In this document: piece by piece, positions 1 through 5,979 of the stretch
Position numbering within the stretch: the stretch's first letter is position 1
Layout of the letters: each line of letters opens with the position of its first letter
NCBI GenBank assembly: GCA_019420325.1
Contig: JAHZHK010000036.1
Coordinates: 1 to 6,126, forward strand
Direction of reading: 5' to 3'
DNA: 6,126 nucleotides
Origin: Coriobacteriaceae bacterium
GTDB lineage: Bacteria > Actinomycetota > Coriobacteriia > Coriobacteriales > UMGS124
Program-made: the position numbers and the translations under genes
Notes under the pieces: model-generated
Seen by the model: the letters and a program-made list of their open reading frames with translations, nothing else
What the model was told of the DNA's origin: nothing
The model's database searches: none

Positions 1-1809
1 TACGTCGTGTGGGACAAGAAGACGAACTCCGCCGTCGCCATGCCCTACCCGTTCCCCGCTGACGGCTCCATCGACCCCGAGATGTTCGGCTCCTACGAGC
101 TGCCCAACGGCGAGACCGCCCGCACCGCGTTCCAGATCATGAAGGAGCATGTGAGCGAGTGGACCCTCGAGAAGGCCGCCGAGGTGTGCTGGCTTGAGGC
201 CGACAAGATCGAGGAGGCAATCAAGATTTACGTCGAGGGCTGCCCCAACGCCGGCGTGTCCCTGGGCGTGGCCACCGACCAGACCATCAACTCCGCGCAG
301 GCCGCGCAGGGCGACGCCATCCTCGACATCCTCATGGGCTGCATCCGTCAGCCCGGCTCCATCGTCCAGGACCGTCCCTGCTACGTCGAGCCCTGCAACT
401 ATGTTGTTCAGCCGTTCGGCCTGCACCACCCCGACCATCCCCTGCGCATGCCCGAGGAGGAGGCCAACGCACGTCTTGGCTACACCGAGCACAAGGGCCT
501 GGGTCACTGGCTTGCTTCGCACATCCCCACGGTCCTCAAGGCCATCGAGACCGGCGAGCCCTACCGTCCGCGCATCTGGATCGAGCGCTCCGGCAACAAG
601 CTGGCCATGATCGGCAACGCTCAGCGCTTCTACGATGCCATGATGACCACCGAGCTCAACGTCCACATGTACATGCACTGGACCACGACGAGCGTGTGCC
701 TGGCCGACTACGTGCTTCCCACCGCTGAGTGGCTTGAGACCAACTACGCTCAGGACCGTCTCAACACTTACGGCATCCGTCGTGCCTGCACGCAGCTCTA
801 CGAGGCCGTTGACGAGTGCATGCACTGGTCCTGGCTGGCCGCTGGCCTCGCCAAGCGTGGCCACAAGCGCGCCATCGACTCCTTCGATCCGGAAGTTGCC
901 GGCAAGTTCTACGGCACCTACTGGAAGACCTACGAGGAGTACATGGACTACGTGGGCTACTTCGTGGGCAGCTTCTACTACGGCACCGAGGACTGGGACT
1001 GGAAGACCTTCGAGGCCCAGGCCCCCAGCGAGTACCAGACCATCGAGGAGTACGCCGAGAAGTCCTACAACTCCCACCTCTTCACCGATGAGGAGACGGG
1101 CCTGCCCGTAGGCTTCCACACCACCTCGAAGCGCTGCGAGCCCTACTTCGACGGCAACATCCTGCTCGGCCTCACGGGTTCCATCGACGGCAAGGGCACC
1201 ATGGAGCCTGCAACCGACGTGTTCCCGCTTTCCAACAACTACAACCCGCTGCCCTACTACCTGGAGCCTTACGAGTCTCCCGTCGAGGGCGACCCGGGCT
1301 ACGATCCGGCCTACCCCTACACGCTCACCCAGGGTCGCATCCCGTTCTTCCATCACGGCACGGTGCGCAACGCTCCTTGGAACCGCGAGCTCTGCCCGGT
1401 GCCCGAGACGTGGATCAACCCCGAGACGGCCGCCGAGATCGGTATCGAGGACGGCGACTGGCTGTGGCTCGAGAGCAAGCGCGGCCGCACGCAGGGTCTT
1501 GCCCGTGTTACCAAGTCCGTTGCTCCCAAGGTCATCTACCAGGAGCGTTACTGGTTCCCCGAGCTGCTTGACTCCGATGACCCCAACCGCGCCTGGCAGG
1601 CCATGAACATCAACCTGCTGACGCAGAACAACGACGAGTGCCCGTTCAACGACGTCTACGGCACCTACGTGCTGCGCGGCGTTCAGATCAACATCACCAA
1701 GGCCGACTCTGCGCCCGAGGGCGTGTGGACCGACCCGACAGACTTCACTCCGTGGCTGCCTGAGCCCTCGGAGAACACCGGAGGAGGTAATGCCGTCTAT
1801 GGCGCGTAA
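1..1809 (+). CDS. Molybdopterin oxidoreductase catalytic subunit, DMSO reductase family (5' partial)
   Basis: This is the C-terminal 602 residues of a molybdenum bis-MGD enzyme; the frame is open from base 1, so the true start is upstream. The segment YVVWDKKTNSAV at the left edge matches the part of DmsA/PhsA-like proteins that follows the N-terminal third. A Tat signal, the N-terminal [4Fe-4S] motif and the Mo ligand are therefore out of view. Near bases 670-745 the stretch LADYVLPTAEWLE is the conserved 'ADyVLP..E' element of the family. From about base 1318 (YTLTQGR, then INPETAAEIGIEDGDW) the dinucleotide-binding C-terminal domain is clear. It overlaps the Fe-S subunit gene by 11 bases, as expected of an AB pair. 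The substrate cannot be read from sequence: S- or N-oxides, sulfur oxyanions, or aromatic (de)hydroxylation are all possible. Family call is sure, substrate unknown. Confidence 0.93.
   Translation, partial: YVVWDKKTNSAVAMPYPFPADGSIDPEMFGSYELPNGETARTAFQIMKEHVSEWTLEKAAEVCWLEADKIEEAIKIYVEGCPNAGVSLGVATDQTINSAQAAQGDAILDILMGCIRQPGSIVQDRPCYVEPCNYVVQPFGLHHPDHPLRMPEEEANARLGYTEHKGLGHWLASHIPTVLKAIETGEPYRPRIWIERSGNKLAMIGNAQRFYDAMMTTELNVHMYMHWTTTSVCLADYVLPTAEWLETNYAQDRLNTYGIRRACTQLYEAVDECMHWSWLAAGLAKRGHKRAIDSFDPEVAGKFYGTYWKTYEEYMDYVGYFVGSFYYGTEDWDWKTFEAQAPSEYQTIEEYAEKSYNSHLFTDEETGLPVGFHTTSKRCEPYFDGNILLGLTGSIDGKGTMEPATDVFPLSNNYNPLPYYLEPYESPVEGDPGYDPAYPYTLTQGRIPFFHHGTVRNAPWNRELCPVPETWINPETAAEIGIEDGDWLWLESKRGRTQGLARVTKSVAPKVIYQERYWFPELLDSDDPNRAWQAMNINLLTQNNDECPFNDVYGTYVLRGVQINITKADSAPEGVWTDPTDFTPWLPEPSENTGGGNAVYGA
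1781..1787 (+). promoter_or_regulatory. Ribosome binding site deciding the Fe-S subunit start
   Basis: A very strong Shine-Dalgarno run (GGAGGAGGT, 1780-1788) lies inside the last codons of the catalytic subunit, where it encodes Gly-Gly-Gly. It is only 1-2 bases from the ATG at 1790 but about 11 bases from the ATG at 1799. The second ATG is therefore the better start. The arrangement suggests translational coupling between the two subunits. Confidence 0.75.
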
Positions 1810-2443
1810 CTGCCTGGTTGTTAACCTGGATCGTTGCATTGGTTGCTACAGCTGCGAGCTGGCGTGCAAGATGGAGAACGGCGTGGCCCTGGGCCATCAC
1901 TGGAACAAGCTGTACCAGGTGGAGCCCTACGGCGAGTTCCCCAACGTCAAGACGTGGTGGCTCTCCAAGCAGTGCCAGCAGTGCACCGATGCCCCCTGCA
2001 TCAACGTGTGCCCCACGGGTGCTTCCTACCGCGATGAGGAAGACGGCGTGGTTCTCGTGAACGAGGAAGCCTGCATTGGCTGCCAGCTCTGCATGGATGC
2101 CTGCCCCTACGGCGTCCGTGACTACAACGACGAGCTGGGCGTCGTGCAGAAGTGCAACCTCTGCAAGGACCTGCGTGCCGAGGGCGAGAAGCCCGCGTGC
2201 GTCAAGAACTGCCCCGGCAAGGCCCGCTTCTTCGGCGACCTTGACGACCCCGAGTCCGATGTGAGCAAGGCCCTGGCGGCGGCTGACCCCGAGTCCATCC
2301 ACCAGCTGCCCGACAACGGCAACGGCCCGCTCACGTGCTACATCCTCTCGCCCAAGTTCGGCGAGTGGCGCTACGAGGACCTCGTGGTGACGGTCAACAA
2401 GGAAGACAAGTACGTCACGACTGAGGGCTCGCTCGACTTCTAA
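1799..2443 (+). CDS. DmsB-like four-cluster [4Fe-4S] electron-transfer subunit
   Basis: This is a 214-residue ferredoxin-type subunit that passes electrons between a membrane donor and the molybdenum subunit. Sixteen cysteines form four cluster motifs: C13/C16/C19/C23, C59/C62/C67/C71, C92/C95/C98/C102 and C119/C122/C134/C138. The third spacing type (CxxC-x11-CxxxC) and the overall order match DmsB/PhsB/NrfC-like proteins, and the length is normal for them. No signal peptide or membrane segment is visible; such subunits usually travel folded with the Tat-targeted catalytic partner. The start at 1799 was preferred over 1790 on ribosome-site spacing; the alternative adds only MPS. The gene overlaps the catalytic subunit by 11 bases and is followed by a strong hairpin 18 bases after the stop. 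The family call is firm; the pathway depends on the unknown substrate of the partner. Confidence 0.95.
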   Translation: MARNCLVVNLDRCIGCYSCELACKMENGVALGHHWNKLYQVEPYGEFPNVKTWWLSKQCQQCTDAPCINVCPTGASYRDEEDGVVLVNEEACIGCQLCMDACPYGVRDYNDELGVVQKCNLCKDLRAEGEKPACVKNCPGKARFFGDLDDPESDVSKALAAADPESIHQLPDNGNGPLTCYILSPKFGEWRYEDLVVTVNKEDKYVTTEGSLDF

Positions 2444-2461
2444 GGTTTTACTTTAGGGTTA

Positions 2462-2506
2462 TCCAGGCGTGTCAGCTGGGAATTTGCACCGGTTGGCACG
2501 CCTGGA
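2462..2506 (+). other. Hairpin 1: 18-pair stem just after the Fe-S subunit gene
   Basis: The left arm 2462-2479 pairs with 2489-2506 around a 9-base loop. Fifteen pairs are Watson-Crick and three are G-U, with no bulge. It begins 18 bases after the stop codon. No T-run follows (the next bases are GCGAATCGGG), so it is not a textbook intrinsic terminator. It could protect the 3' end of the catalytic/Fe-S message or mark a processing point. Confidence 0.65.
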
Positions 2507-2512
2507 GCGAAT

Positions 2513-2549
2513 CGGGCGGGCGCGTGGGAATGTGTTGCGCGCCCGCCTG
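2513..2549 (+). other. Hairpin 2: GC-rich stem
   Basis: GGCGGGCGCG at 2515-2524 is the exact reverse complement of 2538-2547. A G-U and a C-G pair extend the stem to 12 pairs (2513-2524 with 2538-2549) around a 13-base loop. It starts six bases after hairpin 1 and has no T-tail on either strand. Confidence 0.6.
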
Positions 2550-2571
2550 CCGTCAACGCAGCGCCAGCGCG

Positions 2572-2646
2572 AAAAAAGTCGAGATACTGCCGCAAAAAAA
2601 GGGTTCGTGTATCAGATACGAACCCCCAAAACGCGGCAGTATCTCG
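2572..2646 (-). terminator. Hairpin 3: nested double hairpin with T-tails on the minus strand
   Basis: The outer arms 2580-2593 and 2633-2646 are a perfect 14-base inverted repeat (CGAGATACTGCCGC and its complement). Inside them a second stem pairs 2601-2610 with 2616-2625, including one G-U. On the minus strand the inner stem is followed directly by seven T (complement of A-run 2594-2600), and the outer stem is followed after two bases by six T (complement of 2572-2577). It therefore reads as two nested intrinsic terminators for minus-strand transcription. On the plus strand it has no T-tail. No minus-strand gene that needs it is visible to the right. Confidence 0.6.
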
Positions 2647-2657
2647 GGATGTACGTG

Positions 2658-2730
2658 CTTGCGCAAAGGATTTTGCTTCGGGCTTCCGGCAATGCGACGA
2701 GGCCGCGCGCAGTGAAGCCCTTTGCGCAAG
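2658..2730 (+). repeat. Hairpin 4: 12-base perfect inverted repeat upstream of torD
   Basis: CTTGCGCAAAGG at 2658-2669 is the exact reverse complement of 2719-2730. The stem can continue with GCTTC 2675-2679 against GAAGC 2714-2718, leaving a 5-base bulge on the left. An alternative inner pairing is GGGCTTC 2680-2686 with 2714-2720. Each arm contains the self-complementary octamer TTGCGCAA, so the arms could also be protein-binding sites on DNA. The right arm ends 36 bases before the torD start codon. Confidence 0.6.
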
Positions 2731-2752
2731 TCAATCGAGCAGATTAAGGGAT

Positions 2753-2758
2753 AGGGAG
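2753..2758 (+). promoter_or_regulatory. Ribosome binding site of the TorD-like gene
   Basis: AGGGAG sits 8 bases before the ATG at 2767 and supports that start. This is the only good ribosome site in the 323-base gap, in line with no small gene being encoded there. Confidence 0.6.
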
Positions 2759-2766
2759 ACCGCATC

Positions 2767-3513
2767 ATGATCACCAAGCAAGAGTTCACCGGGTATCTTG
2801 CCGCGAGTGAGCAGACGTACACGTTCCTCTCGCAGATGTTGTTCCGCGAGCTCAACGAGGAGGCCATTGCGGCGCTCAAGGGTCAGGAGTGGCCCACGGA
2901 AACGGGCAACGAAACGCTCGATCGCGGATATGCCCAGGTGAGGCGCTTCTTCAACTTCGCCTCCACCGACATTCGCACGCAGCTTGCTGTGGAGTATGCG
3001 CGCGTGTTCCTGGCGGCAGGCGTGTTCGGAAGCGACAAGATGACTGCCGTGCCCTATGAGTCGGTCTTCACGAGTGAGGGTCATCTCATGATGCAGGCCT
3101 CGCGCGACGACGTGGTGCGCCGCTTTGCCGCTGACGGGTTCCAGGTGAACCCTGACCTGCACGAGCCGGAGGATCACTTGGCGTTCGAGCTTGAGTACGT
3201 CGCCCACATGAGCCGCAAGGCTGCTGAGCTCGTCGAGGCCGGCAACGCCGAGGCCCTGGTGGCCAACGTGGCGCGCCAGGTGGAGTTTATCGACGCACAC
3301 CTGCTCAACTGGGTGGGCAACCTGTATGAGACGGCACGCGAGTACGCTAAGACGACGTTCTACACCGGCATGCTTCTGGTGGTTCTGGGTGCGGCTGAGC
3401 AGAGCCGCGACCTGCTTGCAGGGGTTTCCGAACAGTTGAAGGCGGGCGTGGGTCTGCCCGATGAGGCGGCGGACGAGACCCATGACATCCCGCACGAAAA
3501 GGCGGTGGCATAG
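2767..3513 (+). CDS. TorD-family molybdoenzyme maturation chaperone
   Basis: This 248-residue, all-helical cytoplasmic chaperone would bind the catalytic subunit and hold it until the cofactor is inserted and Tat export can proceed. Family landmarks are visible: EYARVFLAAG (76-85) followed by VPYESVF (95-101), and EPEDHLAFELEYVAHM (133-148), which matches the conserved 'E.pDH...EL.fm' helix of TorD/DmsD/NarJ-type proteins. The last ~28 residues are acidic and polar and look like a flexible tail. No signal peptide or membrane segment is seen. The gene lies downstream of the catalytic and Fe-S genes, but 323 bases of hairpins intervene, and it is one base ahead of the membrane-protein gene. The obvious client is the enzyme at the left of the window (inference). 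The family call is firm. Confidence 0.93.
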   Translation: MITKQEFTGYLAASEQTYTFLSQMLFRELNEEAIAALKGQEWPTETGNETLDRGYAQVRRFFNFASTDIRTQLAVEYARVFLAAGVFGSDKMTAVPYESVFTSEGHLMMQASRDDVVRRFAADGFQVNPDLHEPEDHLAFELEYVAHMSRKAAELVEAGNAEALVANVARQVEFIDAHLLNWVGNLYETAREYAKTTFYTGMLLVVLGAAEQSRDLLAGVSEQLKAGVGLPDEAADETHDIPHEKAVA

Positions 3514-3514
3514 C

Positions 3515-4237
3515 ATGAGTTCTGCCGACCTGATTGCCCTGGTTATCTCGCTTGTCATCGCGCTGCTGCTGGCGTTCCCGCTCGCCAAGCCCCTCAAGGC
3601 GCACCCCACGCCGTTCTACCTGGCGGCTCTCGTTATCGTAGGCGTGTACGTCATCGCCGTGGCCACGGGCGTCGACCTCAACAACTGCCGTGCGATCACG
3701 TTTGTGCTGCAGAAGGGCTATCTCTCGTCTTTCCTCCTTGCCATCGTCATGTTCACGGGCTGCCTGGACAACACGAGCGCACTCAAACGCAAGTGGCGTC
3801 CGGTTCGCGGGGAGCTCTCCGTCCTCTCGCTTATCTTTATCCTGGGGCACCTGTACGTGTTCCTGCCCAGCTACCTCGCGCGCCTTTTTGTGGGCTCGCA
3901 TCTCAAGGCCAACGTCGTGGCTTCGATTTCCGTTGCGCTTGTGCTCGGCGTCATCTTCATCGTGCTCGGCGTGACGTCGTTCAAGAGCGTGCGCACTCGC
4001 ATGAATCCCAAGGTGTGGAAGGCGATTCAGCGCTTCGCCTACCTCATGGTTGCGCTCTACATTGTGCACGTCGGGTTCTTCCTGGGCGGCTCTGCCTTCG
4101 GTGGCTCGGGCAAGGGCGTCGCAAGCTTCGTGGTGTATGTGGTGCTCGTGGTTGCTTACGCGGTGCTGCGTCTATGGAAAGCCGTGCGTGACAAGCGCAC
4201 CCATACGCAGAGTGGGGCGGTTGAGTTTGCGCAATAA
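3515..4237 (+). CDS. Ferric-reductase-like (MsrQ/YedZ-type) transmembrane haem protein
   Basis: This is a 240-residue integral membrane protein with six or seven hydrophobic segments, near residues 4-24, 33-51, 69-84, 101-120, 133-154, 173-192 and 201-221. The pattern R98-x13-H112 (in RGELSVLSLIFILGHLYVF) followed by a TSF...WKAIQRFAYLMVALYIVHV block (to H185) is that of the ferric reductase-like transmembrane domain. In MsrQ the corresponding helices carry haem b ligands. Here H112 and H185 fit two of them, and Q172 sits 13 residues before H185 where MsrQ-type proteins have 'W..LHR..Y'. No FAD/NAD domain is attached. The start ATG lies one base after the torD stop, with a weak ribosome site, suggesting coupled translation. 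A role as quinol- or membrane-side electron donor to the molybdoenzyme is inferred. The frame could open further upstream inside torD, but this ATG starts the hydrophobic domain. Confidence 0.82.
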   Translation: MSSADLIALVISLVIALLLAFPLAKPLKAHPTPFYLAALVIVGVYVIAVATGVDLNNCRAITFVLQKGYLSSFLLAIVMFTGCLDNTSALKRKWRPVRGELSVLSLIFILGHLYVFLPSYLARLFVGSHLKANVVASISVALVLGVIFIVLGVTSFKSVRTRMNPKVWKAIQRFAYLMVALYIVHVGFFLGGSAFGGSGKGVASFVVYVVLVVAYAVLRLWKAVRDKRTHTQSGAVEFAQ

Positions 4238-4269
4238 CATACATTCCGGGAATTCGAATGTATGTTATT
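4233..4269. terminator. AT-rich 14-base perfect palindrome overlapping the membrane-gene stop codon
   Basis: AATAACATACATTC (4233-4246) is the exact reverse complement of 4256-4269, with a 9-base centre. The left arm contains the TAA stop codon of the membrane-protein gene. A short T-run (4268-4270) follows. It may end the plus-strand transcript, possibly both strands, but the T-tail is weak. A protein-binding palindrome is the alternative. Confidence 0.5.
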
Positions 4270-4284
4270 TCATCAAAACCCCAG

Positions 4285-4320
4285 TTAACACATTTTGAAC
4301 ACATTTGAAATGCGTGTTAA
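4285..4320. repeat. Tandem and inverted short repeats in the convergent spacer
   Basis: AACACATTTTG (4287-4297) and AACACATTTG (4298/4299-4307) repeat in tandem with a period of about 11 bases. The flanks TTAACAC (4285-4291) and GTGTTAA (4314-4320) form an inverted repeat. One-helical-turn spacing suits a DNA-binding protein site, but none is identified. Confidence 0.4.
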
Positions 4321-4332
4321 TTTGCTTGACTA

Positions 4333-4357
4333 GGCTGCAATCCACTCTCATGCAGCC
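4333..4357. other. Small hairpin next to an A-run
   Basis: GGCTGCA (4333-4339) is the exact reverse complement of 4351-4357, with an 11-base loop. On the plus strand seven A follow directly, so it is not a plus-strand terminator. It may be part of a small RNA ending at the neighbouring larger hairpin, which is speculative. Confidence 0.35.
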
Positions 4358-4416
4358 AAAAAAATGCCCCAAACGCAGAGCGCCGCCCGCGGAATTGCAT
4401 CGCGGACGGTGCTCTG
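4358..4416 (-). terminator. Hairpin terminator of the radical SAM gene, possibly bidirectional
   Basis: Bases 4376-4385 pair with 4407-4416 (one G-U). After one C/A mismatch, 4387-4391 pair with 4401-4405, closing a 9-base loop. On the minus strand the stem is followed by CGTTTGGGGCA and then seven T (complement of 4358-4364), about 95 bases beyond the radical SAM stop. On the plus strand the T-rich TCTTCTT (4417-4423) follows, so it may also work there. Confidence 0.55.
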
Positions 4417-4510
4417 TCTTCTTGTGGGCCGTCTACTGCTTGCGCTCGGGGGCCTCGCTGCAGGCGCGGGGTAGCGTGACGAGAAGTTGGAGTGCATCGA
4501 GTCGGTCGCA

Positions 4511-5956
4511 TTACGCCCCCTGTGGCGAACGTTCTTTGCGCGGGTCTCGACCGAGCTTCTCAAACTTCGCCATGTCGCTTTCCGACATGCCCACGTCTGT
4601 CTCGAGTCGCTGCTTGGCGCGGGGATCGTCGGGGTTGTTCCAAAGCTGTGTGGCAACGGGGTACCACTCGAGCGCGGATCTCTCGCACTTGGCGCACAGG
4701 TCACGGGCGCTTTCTTCATGCACGAGGTCGGTGGAGTAGGCGCCGGTCTTGCGCACCATCTCTTCCAGGCGATAGGGGTTATCGAGGATGGGGCACGGCC
4801 GCAGGTAGTTGCCGTCGAAGGGCTGCTCGTTGTGGTAGGCCATGAAAAGGGGCGAGCGCAGCGCGTCGAGCAGGCTCACGTCGTGGATGTTGACATTGGC
4901 ATAGTGGGCGAACACGCAAGGCTCCACGTCGCCGCGCGCGTTGATGTGCAGGTAGCGCCTGCCGCCAGCGATGCAGCCGCCCACGAACTCGCCGTCGTTC
5001 CAAAAGTCGAGCGTGAACAGGGGCTTTGTCTGACGCATCGCGCGCACGTGCCGGTAGAGCTGGGCGCGCTGCTCGGCCGAGGCCATGAGATCGGTGGGGG
5101 CGTCAGTGCCCACGGGCATGTACGTGAAGATCCAGCAGAAGAGCGCCCCCTGCTCGATCATCCAGTCGAAGTACTCTTCGGTGCAGACGGCGTTTGCGTT
5201 TTGACTGGTAAAGCACGTGGACACGCCAAACGGAAGGTCGTGCTTGCGCAGCAGCTCCATGCCGTGTTGGATGCGCTTGTAGGTGCCCTCGCCGCGCCGG
5301 GCGTCGGTGGTCTCCTCGAAGCCCTCGGCGCTGATGGCGGGGATGAAGTTCTTCACCTCGATCATGTCTTGGCAGAACTTCTCGTCGATGAGTGTGGCGT
5401 TGGTGAAGCACAGAAACGCGCAGTCGGGATGCCTGCGGCACAGGGCGATGACGTCGTCCTTGCGCACGAGCGGTTCTCCGCCTGTGTATATGTAAACATG
5501 CACGCCGAGCTCTTTGCCCTGGCAGATAACGGAATCGATGTCCTCGAACGTGAGGTTGAGCTTGTGGCCGTAGTCTGCCGCCCAGCAGCCCAGGCAGTGC
5601 AGGTTGCAGGCGCTCGTTGGGTCGAGCAGGATGGCCCAGGGGATGTTGCAGCCGTACTTCGCGCGCATCTTCTCCTGCTTGTCCCATGCAAGGAAGTTTG
5701 CGTCCACTACGGAAGTCTTGAGAAGGCCGCCAATCATCTCGGGGTTGAGGTGGGCGATTTTGAGAAGCAGCTGGTACCAGTTAGTCTCGTTTTCAATCGC
5801 ATTGGCGAATGCCTGGCGCTGCGAGGGGAAGATGCCTGCCGGGGCATACTTGTTCACGGCTTCCATGGCTTTGGGCATGTTTCGCTCGGGATCGGCCAAA
5901 AGATAGTCAATCGCGGCGTTGAGTGCAGCGCGTCTAACGGAGTCGGCGGGATTCAT
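4511..5956 (-). CDS. Radical SAM protein with SPASM-like cysteine-rich C-terminus
   Basis: This is a 481-residue cytoplasmic radical SAM enzyme. Cysteines 117, 121 and 124 form the CxxxCxxC motif (in SACNLHCLGCWAADYG) that holds the SAM-binding [4Fe-4S] cluster, and YTGGEPLV (157-164) is the SAM-contacting 'GGE' strand. The C-terminal part has C328 (GGCIAGG), C347 (GDVEPCVF), C388 (RPCPI) and C421/C424, a layout like SPASM domains that hold auxiliary clusters. The first ~100 residues are helical and come before the radical SAM domain. The gene faces the molybdoenzyme module and ends 273 bases from it. The start is fixed by AAGGAG six bases upstream. No precursor-peptide gene or other substrate partner is visible, so the reaction is unknown. 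It belongs to the MoaA/PqqE/HpnH-like superfamily; no finer name is justified. Confidence 0.93.
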   Translation of the reverse strand: MNPADSVRRAALNAAIDYLLADPERNMPKAMEAVNKYAPAGIFPSQRQAFANAIENETNWYQLLLKIAHLNPEMIGGLLKTSVVDANFLAWDKQEKMRAKYGCNIPWAILLDPTSACNLHCLGCWAADYGHKLNLTFEDIDSVICQGKELGVHVYIYTGGEPLVRKDDVIALCRRHPDCAFLCFTNATLIDEKFCQDMIEVKNFIPAISAEGFEETTDARRGEGTYKRIQHGMELLRKHDLPFGVSTCFTSQNANAVCTEEYFDWMIEQGALFCWIFTYMPVGTDAPTDLMASAEQRAQLYRHVRAMRQTKPLFTLDFWNDGEFVGGCIAGGRRYLHINARGDVEPCVFAHYANVNIHDVSLLDALRSPLFMAYHNEQPFDGNYLRPCPILDNPYRLEEMVRKTGAYSTDLVHEESARDLCAKCERSALEWYPVATQLWNNPDDPRAKQRLETDVGMSESDMAKFEKLGRDPRKERSPQGA

Positions 5957-5960
5957 GGCG

Positions 5961-5968
5961 CTCTCCTT
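5961..5968 (-). promoter_or_regulatory. Ribosome binding site of the radical SAM gene
   Basis: On the minus strand AAGGAGAG ends four bases before the ATG (AAGGAG is six bases before it). This is ideal spacing and confirms 5956 as the start. Confidence 0.75.
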
Positions 5969-5979
5969 AATAACCAGGT

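Noticed and set aside
1790..1798. Upstream ATG for the Fe-S subunit
   Set aside because: Only 1-2 bases after the Shine-Dalgarno run, too close for initiation; the ATG at 1799 has proper spacing.
2580..2646. tRNA or integron attC-like site
   Set aside because: The GGTTCG...CGAACC stem recalls a T-arm, but there is no acceptor, D or anticodon arm in register, and no attC core motif or integrase is seen.
2469..2747. 92-codon plus-strand open frame inside the hairpin array
   Set aside because: GTG start without ribosome site, codons dictated by the inverted repeats, no recognisable protein.
2722..2750. Sigma-70 promoter for torD (TTGCGC, 17 bases, TAAGGG)
   Set aside because: Both boxes match poorly and the start point would fall almost on the ribosome site.
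2731..3609. Minus-strand open frame of 292 codons
   Set aside because: It lies antisense across the TorD gene, whose motifs are unambiguous, and extends into the membrane-protein gene; no ribosome site seen.
4317..4511. 64-codon minus-strand frame whose ATG overlaps the radical SAM stop (TAATG)
   Set aside because: The overlap looks like translational coupling, but the frame runs straight through the terminator hairpin, its codon use differs from the neighbours, and no ribosome site stands out.
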